A stretch of 64,000 bases of DNA from Chloroflexia bacterium SDU3-3 (GTDB taxonomy: Bacteria; Chloroflexota; Chloroflexia; Chloroflexales; Roseiflexaceae), in the NCBI GenBank assembly GCA_009268125.1, contig WBOU01000002.1:186001-250000 (forward strand), read 5' to 3'. Below, piece after piece: positions 32,952 through 42,820 of the stretch. Below the pieces are notes generated by a model. That model was not told the origin of the DNA and ran no database searches. It saw nothing but the letters and a program-made list of their open reading frames with translations. A program made the position numbers and the translations under genes. The first letter of the stretch is position 1. Each line of letters opens with the position of its first letter.

Positions 32952-33953
32952 ATGGTTACCCCCTCGCAGACAGCTGTTGGTAGCGGCGAGCCAGCCGTAG
33001 CGACGCTTGAGCCAACCCGCAAGCCACGTAGCCTGTGGAGCGATGCGCTCCGGCGGCTGCGCAAAAATAAAATGGCCATGGTTGGCATTGTCTATATCAT
33101 CTTTCTGGCCTTCGTGGCGATCGGCGCTCCCGCGATCGCGCCGCACAACCCGGTGAAGAGCGACAACGTGCGCGAGGCTGGCCAGTACCGTAAGGCCGCC
33201 TGGATCGAGGACAAGAACCCCATGCGCGCCGGCGACTGGAAGTATCCGCTGGGCACCGACTCGATCGGGCGCGATGTCTACAGCCGCCTGATCTTCGGCA
33301 CCCGCATCTCGCTGATCATCGGCTTTATCCCCATGCTGCTCACGCTGCTGTTCGGGGTGACGATCGGGCTGGTGGCGGGCTTCAGCGGCGGCTGGGTGGA
33401 TGATGTGCTGATGCGCATTGCGGATGTGGTCTACGCCTTCCCTGCGCTGCTGTTCTTCATCATTATGCAGATCTCGTTCCGCGATACACCCTTTGGCAAG
33501 ATGCTGAACGGCCTGGTGCTGCTGTTTGTGACGCTCTCGATCGTAAACTGGACGGGCGTGGCCCGCCTGGTGCGCGGCCAGATCCTCTCGCTGAAGGAGA
33601 AGGAGTTTATCGAGGCGGCGCGCACGATCGGCACCACCAACTCGCAGATCATTCTACGCCACCTGTTCCCCAACACGCTGGCCCCGATCATTGTGGCGGG
33701 CGCGCTGATCATGCCGGGCGCGATCATCACCGAGGCGACGCTCAGCTACCTGGGCATCGGCGTGGTGCCCAGCAGCGACCCGGCCAACCCTTTCCCTTCG
33801 AGCTGGGGCAATATGATCTTGGATGGCTCGAAATCGTGGCAGTCGCAGCCGTGGATGCTGATCGCGCCGTGTATCGCGGTGGCGATGCTGACCATGGCAT
33901 TTACCTTTATTGGCGATGGTCTGCGCGATGCGCTTGACCCGCGCGAGAGCTAG
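32952..33953 (+). CDS. Peptide-type ABC transporter permease (DppC/OppC-like) 1
   Basis: 333 residues. The N-terminal segment RKPRSLWSDALRRLRKNKMAMVGIVYIIFLAFVAIGAPAIAPHNP is the OppC N-terminal motif, and YPLGTDSIGRDVYSRLIFGTRISLIIG marks the start of the core. The EAA loop is LKEKEFIEAARTIGTTNSQIILRHLFPNTLAPIIV. ATG 32952 is chosen because AAGGAG lies eight bases before it; GTG 32943 sits directly on that site. No ATPase gene follows; the next genes are a mini-protein and a second binding protein. Confidence 0.92.
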   Translation: MVTPSQTAVGSGEPAVATLEPTRKPRSLWSDALRRLRKNKMAMVGIVYIIFLAFVAIGAPAIAPHNPVKSDNVREAGQYRKAAWIEDKNPMRAGDWKYPLGTDSIGRDVYSRLIFGTRISLIIGFIPMLLTLLFGVTIGLVAGFSGGWVDDVLMRIADVVYAFPALLFFIIMQISFRDTPFGKMLNGLVLLFVTLSIVNWTGVARLVRGQILSLKEKEFIEAARTIGTTNSQIILRHLFPNTLAPIIVAGALIMPGAIITEATLSYLGIGVVPSSDPANPFPSSWGNMILDGSKSWQSQPWMLIAPCIAVAMLTMAFTFIGDGLRDALDPRES

Positions 33954-34179
33954 GCTTCTGTTGGCTGAGCTGGCTGGCCGCCATCGCCGCATCGTGCTGT
34001 AGCGGCGATGGCGAGAGGACGCTGCAGGTCTTCCTTCAGTACATCTCTCAACTGTGATGCCCACAATACCGCCTGGCAGGGTGTTTGCCATCGAAGGTAG
34101 ACGCTCGGCTTTGATATAGGCTTATGGCCTGGTACGGTGGCGCTGGCTGCTCATTGTGCGCTTCATCATAGGGTTTTCT

Positions 34180-34434
34180 ATGGGGACAAACAGTGGCTCA
34201 GATGAGGTAGATGTGCTGTTCCGCAGGGCCCTTCGCGAGGATGCCGACCACGCGCCGGACTATGGCCGGGTCTGGGCGGCCATCCGCGAGCAGGCGAGGG
34301 GCTATCGGCAGCGCTGCGATCAGGATCTGCTGTGGTCCTACACATCGTTTCATGTTCATCGCGAGTGGCAGCTGCGCTGCCAGTGGCACACGCTGGAATT
34401 CACCCAGTTTATGAGCATGAGCCCGGTGCGATAG
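34180..34434 (+). CDS. Mini-protein upstream of second peptide-binding protein gene (84 aa)
   Basis: 84 residues: MGTNSGSDEVDVLFRRALREDADHAPDYGRVWAAIREQARGYRQR, then an aromatic- and basic-rich C-terminus (LLWSYTSFHVHREWQLRCQWHTLEF). It aligns over about 30 residues with the protein encoded at 29556-29852. GTG 34156 would add eight residues; neither start has a strong ribosome binding site. It ends about 170 bases before the second binding-protein gene, as its relative does before the first. Function unknown; a regulator of the following transporter is conceivable. Confidence 0.5.
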   Translation: MGTNSGSDEVDVLFRRALREDADHAPDYGRVWAAIREQARGYRQRCDQDLLWSYTSFHVHREWQLRCQWHTLEFTQFMSMSPVR

Positions 34435-34559
34435 CGCCCGACGCGCCTGCGTCGCTGAGATATGCCGACTGCGCCCCCCAGCTGGGGCTGCTAGATGATG
34501 GGAGGATCGAACTCGCCCACCACATATTGGCACGATGACCGCAGATTGAATCAGGGTTT

Positions 34560-34583
34560 CCGTAGAGCTACGGACAGATGCTT
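34560..34583 (+). promoter_or_regulatory. Conserved leader hairpin before second binding-protein gene
   Basis: CCGTAG (34560-34565) pairs with CTACGG (34568-34573), followed by ACAGATGCTT and AAGGAG, the same series as at 29986-30026. The preceding GGGTTT is also shared. The match across two genes with otherwise different flanks suggests a functional RNA leader. Confidence 0.5.
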
Positions 34584-34604
34584 GAACGAAGGAGCTGATA
34601 GTCT

Positions 34605-36443
34605 ATGAAGCGACTTACTCTTCGCGGCGGGCTTGCCTCGGCAACCGCAGCCGCGCTGATGCTGCCGCTGCTGGCCGCCTGCAGCGGCGGTGGTAGCGCA
34701 TCCACCCCCGCCACCAGCGTGCCGGCCGCCACCACCGGGGCCGCCGCCACCGAGGCCCCCGCCGCCACCGAGGCCCCCGCCGCCACCAGCGAGGCCGCCG
34801 CCACCGCGGCCCCCACCACCGGCGGCACCGAGGCCGCGCACGAGCCCGGCGTGCTGCGCTACAACCTGGGCGGCGAGCCTTCGACCGCCGACCCGCAGGT
34901 GATGTCGTTCAGCGACGAGATCACGTTCGGCATGATGAACTACCAGCCGCTGATGAGCTTCGACAAGAACCTCGAGCCGGTTCCTGGCCAGGCCGAGAGC
35001 GTGGATGTCTCGGCGGACGGCACGGTCTACACCTTTAAGCTCCGCCCTGATTCGAAGTACTCCGATGGCAGCCCGCTGACCATGAAGGACTTCGAGTACG
35101 CGTGGAAGCGCCTGGCCAACCCCGAGCTGGCTGGCCAGTACCAGTGGATCGGCTGCGGCCTGATCAAGGGCTACAGCGAGTACGCGGTGACCAGCTGCGC
35201 CGATGCCAGCGGCTCGACCAAGACCATGACCGACGCGCTGGAGCTTGACCTGCAGGCGCTGCGCGACGGCGTGGGTGTGAAGGCGGTGGATGACAGCACC
35301 CTTGAGGTCACACTCAACGCCCCGACCCCCTACTTCCTGTCGATCGCGGCCCTGTGGGTCGGCGCTCCGGTTCGCCAGCAGGATGTGGAGACGGGCGAGA
35401 ACTGGTGGTACGAGCCCGAGACCTTCATCGGTAACGGCCCCTTCAAGCTGGTAGAGTGGGACCACAACAACGAGGCCGTGTGGGAGCCGAACCCCAACTA
35501 CAACGGCCCGCTTGGCCCGGTGAAGCTCAAGAAGGTCGTACACAAGATGATCACCGAGGGCCAGGTGGCCTTCGAGGCCTACAAGAACGGCGAGCTTGAT
35601 ACCGTGGGTATCTCGCGCGAGGACCTGACGGCGGTCGAGGCCGACGCCACGCTGAAGAGCCAGCTGGAAGACGCCAAGCCGCGCTACTCGTACTACCTGG
35701 GCTACAACACCAAGGTCGCGCCCTTCGACAACAAGGGTGTTCGCCAGGCCTTCTCCTACGCGTTCGACCGCGAGTCGTATGTGAAGGACGTGCTGGGCGG
35801 CATCGGCATCCCGGGCTACACCTTCATCCCGCCGGGCATCCCCGGCCACCTGGAGGGCGAGAAGCCCTACGCCTTCGACGCCGCCAAGGCCAAGGAGCTG
35901 CTGGCCGCCGCTGGCTACCCCGAGGGCAAGGGCCTGCCCGAGATCAAGCTGACCTACAACCAGAGCGCCCGCAACCAGGCGCGCTTCGAGTGGATGGCCA
36001 ACCAGCTCAAGCAGAACCTCGGCATCGACGTGAAGCTTGACCCGGTGGACCCCAACGCCTACTCGGCGCTGTTCGACTCGCCCGAGACCACCCCGCAGAT
36101 GTTCTTCCTCGGCTGGGGCCCGGACTACCCAGATCCGCAGAACTACTACTCGTCGGTGTTCAAGACCGGCACCTCGTCGGCCAAGGATACCAGCTTCTCG
36201 AACGCCGAGTTCGATAAGCTGACCGAGCAGGCCGACCGCGAGGATGACCCCACCAAGCGCGCCGCCCTCTACAAGCAGGCCAGCGATATCCTGCTGGATG
36301 AGGCCCCGGTGACGTTCATGTACTACTCGTCGGGCAAGAACCTGACCAAGCCGTATGTGAAGGGCATCGCCACCGCCGACACCACGCCGCTCGACTTCAT
36401 GCCCGGCGGCTACAACCTGCCGAACGTTGAAGTGACCGAGTAG
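34605..36443 (+). CDS. ABC importer substrate-binding lipoprotein (SBP family 5, peptide type) 2
   Basis: 612 residues. Lipobox LLAAC (Cys near 26), a linker with EAPAAT-type repeats (about 40-75), then an SBP_bac_5 domain: VLRYNLGGEPSTADPQVMSFSDEITFGMMNYQPLM ... TFKLRPDSKYSDGSPLTMKDFEYAWKRLANPEL, close to oligopeptide-binding OppA proteins. NGPFKLVEWDHNNEAVWEPNPNYNG is the typical lobe hinge. It is clearly a paralogue of the protein at 30036-31835 (shared MKR start, linker and domain order). It heads the complete transporter cluster with two permeases and two ATPases. AAGGAG precedes the start. Confidence 0.9.
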   Translation: MKRLTLRGGLASATAAALMLPLLAACSGGGSASTPATSVPAATTGAAATEAPAATEAPAATSEAAATAAPTTGGTEAAHEPGVLRYNLGGEPSTADPQVMSFSDEITFGMMNYQPLMSFDKNLEPVPGQAESVDVSADGTVYTFKLRPDSKYSDGSPLTMKDFEYAWKRLANPELAGQYQWIGCGLIKGYSEYAVTSCADASGSTKTMTDALELDLQALRDGVGVKAVDDSTLEVTLNAPTPYFLSIAALWVGAPVRQQDVETGENWWYEPETFIGNGPFKLVEWDHNNEAVWEPNPNYNGPLGPVKLKKVVHKMITEGQVAFEAYKNGELDTVGISREDLTAVEADATLKSQLEDAKPRYSYYLGYNTKVAPFDNKGVRQAFSYAFDRESYVKDVLGGIGIPGYTFIPPGIPGHLEGEKPYAFDAAKAKELLAAAGYPEGKGLPEIKLTYNQSARNQARFEWMANQLKQNLGIDVKLDPVDPNAYSALFDSPETTPQMFFLGWGPDYPDPQNYYSSVFKTGTSSAKDTSFSNAEFDKLTEQADREDDPTKRAALYKQASDILLDEAPVTFMYYSSGKNLTKPYVKGIATADTTPLDFMPGGYNLPNVEVTE

Positions 36444-36451
36444 TCTTTTGG

Positions 36452-36496
36452 CCAGGGGCGTGGGCCTGCCCGCGTCCCTGGTATCCTGCTTTTTTG
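36452..36496 (+). terminator. Terminator-like hairpin after second binding-protein gene
   Basis: CCAGGGGCGTGGGC pairs with GCCCGCGTCCCTGG through G-U pairs (36452-36481), followed within ten bases by six T residues. It probably acts as a partial terminator that keeps permease levels below binding-protein levels. Confidence 0.7.
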
Positions 36497-36581
36497 TGGG
36501 CGTATATCCGCCACCTGCTCGATAGGCCGGAAACCCATAGGGAAGCCGATTTCATTTCACGCAAACACCGAGGGAACACCT

Positions 36582-37589
36582 ATGACGGCATATATTATTC
36601 GTCGCCTGCTATGGTTTATACCTGTGCTGGTCGTGGTCGGTCTGGTCACATTCACCATGGCGCAGATCACCCCTGGCGGGCCTTTTGATCGCAACCCCGA
36701 GCAGGGGCGCAGAATGAACCCCGGCACCGAGCGTGTCCTCCGCGCAAAATTTGGCATGGATCTGCCGGTCTGGCGGCAGTTTCTGCGCTACATGTTCTTT
36801 GATGTAGAGAAAGATACCAAGACTGGCCAGAACAAGGTGGTGTGGGGCGCGATCAGCGGCAACCTTGGGCCGACCTACCGCTCGCAGGGCCGCCGCACCG
36901 TCCAGGATGAGATCTTCAAAGGGACAAAAGAGAAGCCAAGCAAGTTCTACTACTCGGCGCGTCTGGGCATCCAGGCATTTATTTTTGCGCTGCTGATAGG
37001 CGTTCCGCTGGGGGTTCTGGCTGCTCTGAAACAAAATACTTGGATTGACTATATTGTTCTGTTTACTGCCACCGCCTTCTACTCGCTCTCATCGCTGATC
37101 TTGGGATACCTGCTGCTGCTGGTGTTTGCCAGCTGGCTCAATTGGTTCACGGTGCTCTCCAACTGGGATGACCCGATACGCCCGTGGATCTTGCCCACGC
37201 TCACGCTGGGCCTCAGCTCTATGGGCTATATCGCCAGGATCGCCCGCAGCAGCGTGCTTGAGGTGAAGCGCCAGGATTACGTGCGCACGGCGCGCGCCAA
37301 GGGCCTGGCCGACATGCGCGTGGTCTGGGGCCACATCGTGAAGAACGCGCTGCTGCCGATCATCACCATTTCCGGCCCGATGCTGGCCGGCCTGGTGACC
37401 GGCACGCTGTTCACCGAGCTAATCTTCCAGGTGCCCGGCATGGGCCGCGACTTTGTGGCGGCGGTGGGCGCGCGCGACTACTCGATGATCCTGGGCATGA
37501 CCCTGTTCTACTGCTTCATCCTGATCCTGATGAATCTGATCGTCGATCTGCTGTACGGCGTGGCCGACCCGCGCATCTCACTCTCGTAG
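36582..37589 (+). CDS. Peptide-type ABC transporter permease (DppB/OppB-like) 2
   Basis: 335 residues, six helices. It opens TAYIIRRLLWFIPVLVVVGLVTFTMAQITPGGPFDRNPEQ and has the loop EVKRQDYVRTARAKGLADMRVVWGHIVKNALLPIITI. The extracytoplasmic segment between TM1 and TM2 is longer than in the first DppB-like protein (about 35-125). It ends nine bases before the DppC-like gene. Confidence 0.92.
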   Translation: MTAYIIRRLLWFIPVLVVVGLVTFTMAQITPGGPFDRNPEQGRRMNPGTERVLRAKFGMDLPVWRQFLRYMFFDVEKDTKTGQNKVVWGAISGNLGPTYRSQGRRTVQDEIFKGTKEKPSKFYYSARLGIQAFIFALLIGVPLGVLAALKQNTWIDYIVLFTATAFYSLSSLILGYLLLLVFASWLNWFTVLSNWDDPIRPWILPTLTLGLSSMGYIARIARSSVLEVKRQDYVRTARAKGLADMRVVWGHIVKNALLPIITISGPMLAGLVTGTLFTELIFQVPGMGRDFVAAVGARDYSMILGMTLFYCFILILMNLIVDLLYGVADPRISLS

Positions 37590-37598
37590 AGGAAGCAT

Positions 37599-38576
37599 AT
37601 GGCAACAGACGCACGGGCGCTCTCTCAACCGAACTTTGTACAGGCCGAGCGCAAGCCTCGCAGCCTCTGGCGCGACGCGTGGCGGCGGCTCACCAATAAC
37701 AAGGCCGCCGTGGCCGGCATGGTCTTCATCGCTCTGATGATCCTGGTGGCGATCTTCGCCGACCACCTGACGCCCTACAACCCGGTGCACCAGGAGTCGG
37801 GCAATAGCCTGCGCCCGCCCATGTGGGTGAATACCGGCAACCCCGCCACCTCGGGCAGCCCGGCCTACCCGCTGGGCACCGACGCCCTGGGCCGCGACCT
37901 GCTGACCCGCCTGATCTTCGGCACCCGCGTGTCGCTGATCGTGGGCCTCATCCCCACCACCTTCGTGCTGCTGATCGGCGTGACGGTGGGCCTGATCGCG
38001 GGCTTCGTGGGCGGCTTCACCGACAACTTCTTGATGCGGCTTACCGATATCGTCACCGCCTTCCCCGACCTGCTGTTCCTGATCACCGTGAACGTGGCCT
38101 TCCGCGAGACGGCGATCGGCCAGACCTTCAACGGCCTGCTGCTGGTGTTCCTGGCGCTGGCGGCGGTGGGCTGGACGGGCCTAGCCCGCCTGGTGCGCGG
38201 TCAGGTGCTCTCGCTCAAGCAGAAGGAGTTTATCGAGGCGGCCCGCACCATCGGCGTGTCGCGGCGCAACATCCTGTTCAAGCACCTGCTGCCGAACGCG
38301 CTTGCGCCGGTGATCGTCTCGCTGTCGTTCGCCATCCCGGGGGCCATCCTCTCCGAGGCCACCCTCACCGTGATCGGCGTGGGCATGCGCCCCTCGGTGG
38401 ATGAGGCCAACCCCTTCCCCACCAGCTGGGGCGTGCTGCTCAACGATGGCTACGCCAGCATCACATCCAACCCGTGGCCGCTGGTCTTCCCGGTGATCTG
38501 CATCTCGCTGACGATGCTGGCCTTCACCTCGATCGGCGATGGCCTGCGCGATGCGCTCGACCCGCGTGACTCCTAA
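37599..38576 (+). CDS. Peptide-type ABC transporter permease (DppC/OppC-like) 2
   Basis: 325 residues. N-terminal motif RKPRSLWRDAWRRLTNNKAAVAGMVFIALMILVAIFADHLTPYNP, core YPLGTDALGRDLLTRLIFGTRVSLIVG, EAA loop LKQKEFIEAARTIGVSRRNILFKHLLPNALAPVIV. Strong similarity to the first DppC-like protein shows that the two clusters arose by duplication. GAGGAAG lies upstream of the ATG. Confidence 0.92.
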   Translation: MATDARALSQPNFVQAERKPRSLWRDAWRRLTNNKAAVAGMVFIALMILVAIFADHLTPYNPVHQESGNSLRPPMWVNTGNPATSGSPAYPLGTDALGRDLLTRLIFGTRVSLIVGLIPTTFVLLIGVTVGLIAGFVGGFTDNFLMRLTDIVTAFPDLLFLITVNVAFRETAIGQTFNGLLLVFLALAAVGWTGLARLVRGQVLSLKQKEFIEAARTIGVSRRNILFKHLLPNALAPVIVSLSFAIPGAILSEATLTVIGVGMRPSVDEANPFPTSWGVLLNDGYASITSNPWPLVFPVICISLTMLAFTSIGDGLRDALDPRDS

Positions 38577-38586
38577 CAGCATTTCC

Positions 38587-38617
38587 AACAGCAGGCCCCG
38601 CGCGCCGCTGCTGTTTT
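38587..38617 (+). terminator. Hairpin between permease and ATPase genes
   Basis: AACAGCAG (38587-38594) pairs with CTGCTGTT (38608-38615), followed by TT. Possibly a weak terminator or RNA-processing site between the permease and ATPase genes. Confidence 0.4.
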
Positions 38618-38641
38618 GACCGTACGATAAGGACTGCTGCA

Positions 38642-39658
<1,017 letters not shown>

Positions 39659-39739
39659 CCGCATGGCCGCGCTCGTGTACAATGGAAACCAGTTGAAATC
39701 ACATCTGAGGGATTGCTACCCTCAATCGAGGTTACGTAC

Positions 39740-40825
<1,086 letters not shown>

Positions 40826-40845
40826 CGCGCACGGCTGTGCGGCAG

Positions 40846-40872
40846 GCGGGGGCCTATGGCCCCCGCTTTTTT
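40846..40872 (+). terminator. Intrinsic terminator of the peptide transporter cluster
   Basis: A 9-bp GC stem GCGGGGGCC/GGCCCCCGC (40846-40854 with 40858-40866), 3-base loop and six T residues directly after it. Confidence 0.93.
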
Positions 40873-41323
40873 GCGCCCTACATCCCCAGCGCGGCCAGCA
40901 GATCGGGGCGGCGGCGCAGCTGGCTGCGGGCGATAGGTGGCGGGCTTCTTTTTCATAGTGCTTGTTGTGGGTCAGGGCGATCGTGTGCGTGTATGATGAT
41001 GGTGGGTTTTCGTGGAGAGTGGGTGCGTGCCCTGCGCGGGCGGCGCACAGGGGCCAGCCCCTGTGAACCCCGCCAGGGGGCGATGCCCCGTTGGAACCCC
41101 CAATGTTGAGCGTTCCTCTGCTGTTCGCTGGCGGCTGGTGTTGGTGCATATGGCCAGTTTGTGTGAGTGGCACCTTCGCCGCATGGGCCGGGTGGGTAAA
41201 GCTGGCGCGTTGCCATAATTCATCTGGGAGTCGTGGTGGTAAAAAGCTTCGTGCCTTCGCGTCTTCGTGGTTAATGGTTCCCTTGGAGTCGTGGCGGTAA
41301 AACTGTGTGCCTTTGTGTGATGT
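40873..41323. repeat. Intergenic region with short direct repeats of a dispersed element
   Basis: No gene is recognised in this stretch. GGAGTCGTGG(T/C)GGTAAAA occurs twice, 59 bp apart (41227-41244 and 41286-41303). Between them lies CTTCGTGCCTTCGCGTCTTC-type sequence that resembles the element beside 42763-42796 (CTTGGTGTCTTGGCGTCTTGGTGGTAAA). This looks like an eroded intergenic repeat family. Confidence 0.5.
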
Positions 41324-41352
41324 TGCGGCCCGCCGCGACGCCGTGCTATAAT
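41324..41352 (+). promoter_or_regulatory. Sigma-70-type promoter of the sugar-type binding protein gene
   Basis: TTGCGG (41324-41329), 17-bp spacer, TATAAT (41347-41352) preceded by TGC. A GGCGACA/TGTCGCC hairpin follows in the presumed 5' leader (41356-41377). Confidence 0.65.
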
Positions 41353-41455
41353 CCGGCGACAAACCCTTCTGTCGCCGCGCGACACGCCTGCGGAAGCAGC
41401 GCCACGCTTGCCGTGGGGCTGCCTTTTTGTGCGCGCTGGCCATTGGAGCTGAACT

Positions 41456-42736
41456 GTGGCTGTTTCCCACCATGTCCGATCTGCCTTGCTGCTGTTTGTG
41501 CTGCTCGCCGCGCTGTCGGGCTGCGCGGGTGGGGGCGCTGGCCCGGCCCCGGCCAGCACCAGCCAGCCCGCCGCCAGCGCCACGCTGGTGCTGTGGCACG
41601 GGCTGGCGGGGGCGCAGCGGCAGGCGCTGGCCCGCCTGGTGAGCCGCTACAACCAGCAGCACCCGGCCAGCCGCGTGTTTGCGCAGTCGGTGCCGCTGGC
41701 CTCGTTGTCGGGCGACATGCGGGCGGCTAGCGCGGCGGGCAGCGCGCCGCACATGGTGCTGCTGCCCAGCAATATGGTGGGCGCACTGGCGGATGATGTG
41801 CTGCTGCCGCTGGATGCGCTGGTGGGCGAGGATGCCCAGCGGGGGCTGGTGCCTGCGGCGCTGGGCGCGGCCAGGGCCACAGGGCGCGATGGTAAGCTGC
41901 ACCTGTACGGCCAGCCGGTGGCCTTCGATACGCTGGCGCTGCTCTACAACCGCGCGAATGTGCTGGCCGTGCCCGCCACCACCGCCGACATGCTCGATCT
42001 GGCCCACGGCCTGAGCGACCCGAGCGCCGCGCCGCCGCGCTGGGGGCTGGCGCTGAACCTGTCGGTCGAGGCCACGATCGGCTACCTCTACGCCTTCGAT
42101 GGGCGGCTGTTCGATGACGCGGGCGGGGTGGCGCTGGCCAGCAGCGGGCGGGCGGGGGCCGAGCGCTGGCTGGCCTGGGTGGCTGGCCTGAACGCCGACC
42201 AGCGGGCGATGGCGCGACCCTACAGCAATATCGAGATCGACCGCGCGATCAAGAACGGCCAGGTGATGATGACCTTCGGCTGGGCGCACCAGCTGGCCGA
42301 CTACCGCCAGCTATGGGGTGACCAGCTGGGGGTGGCCGCGCTGCCCGCGCTCAGCGAGACGGGGCGTGCGCCGGTGCCGTATGTGCAGAGCACGGTGCTG
42401 GGCATCTCGGCTCGGGCCAGCGCCGCCGACCAGCGGGCCGCCGCCGAGTTCCTGGCCTACATGGCCAGCGACGAGGCCCAGCGCGAGCTGCTGGGCGCGG
42501 GGATGCAGCCCGCCAGCTCGGCGCTGAAGCTGGATGGCGACGACGCGCTGCTGGCGGCGGCCAGGGTGTTCCGCCAGCAGGCCGAGGCGGGCCAGCCGCT
42601 GCCCAACACGCCCAGCCAGGATGCGCTGCGCGACGAGGTGTGGCAGATGCAGCGCCAGGTGCTGGAGGGCCGCATGCCGCCCGCCGACGCGGTGAGCGCC
42701 GCCGATGCGCGGCTGCGGCAGGTGCTGGGGCAGTAG
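41456..42736 (+). CDS. Extracellular solute-binding lipoprotein (family 1, sugar type), orphan
   Basis: 426 residues from a GTG start with GGAG eight bases upstream. Lipobox LSGC (Cys near 23) and a short Gly/Ala/Pro linker precede a family-1 binding domain: LVLWHGLAGAQRQALARLVSRYNQQHP at the start and IDRAIKNGQVMMTFGWAHQLADYRQLWGDQLGVAALPAL near the end. FLAYMASDEAQRELL is the usual C-terminal helix. Family-1 proteins bind oligosaccharides or other polar solutes. No permease or ATPase gene adjoins, so its transporter lies elsewhere or it has a sensory role. Confidence 0.85.
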   Translation: MAVSHHVRSALLLFVLLAALSGCAGGGAGPAPASTSQPAASATLVLWHGLAGAQRQALARLVSRYNQQHPASRVFAQSVPLASLSGDMRAASAAGSAPHMVLLPSNMVGALADDVLLPLDALVGEDAQRGLVPAALGAARATGRDGKLHLYGQPVAFDTLALLYNRANVLAVPATTADMLDLAHGLSDPSAAPPRWGLALNLSVEATIGYLYAFDGRLFDDAGGVALASSGRAGAERWLAWVAGLNADQRAMARPYSNIEIDRAIKNGQVMMTFGWAHQLADYRQLWGDQLGVAALPALSETGRAPVPYVQSTVLGISARASAADQRAAAEFLAYMASDEAQRELLGAGMQPASSALKLDGDDALLAAARVFRQQAEAGQPLPNTPSQDALRDEVWQMQRQVLEGRMPPADAVSAADARLRQVLGQ

Positions 42737-42762
42737 GGCGGCGCAGAAGACGCGAAGACACG

Positions 42763-42796
42763 AAGACACCAAGATTCTTTTGAATCTTGGTGTCTT
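42763..42796. terminator. Bidirectional terminator hairpin within a dispersed repeat
   Basis: A perfect 15-bp stem (AAGACACCAAGATTC 42763-42777 with 42782-42796) and a TTTT loop lie between two converging genes. Flanking GAAGACGCGAAGACAC and GGCGTCTTGGTGGTAAA extend the imperfect symmetry and resemble the sequence at 41227-41303. Confidence 0.6.
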
Positions 42797-42820
42797 GGCG
42801 TCTTGGTGGTAAAGCGGCCC

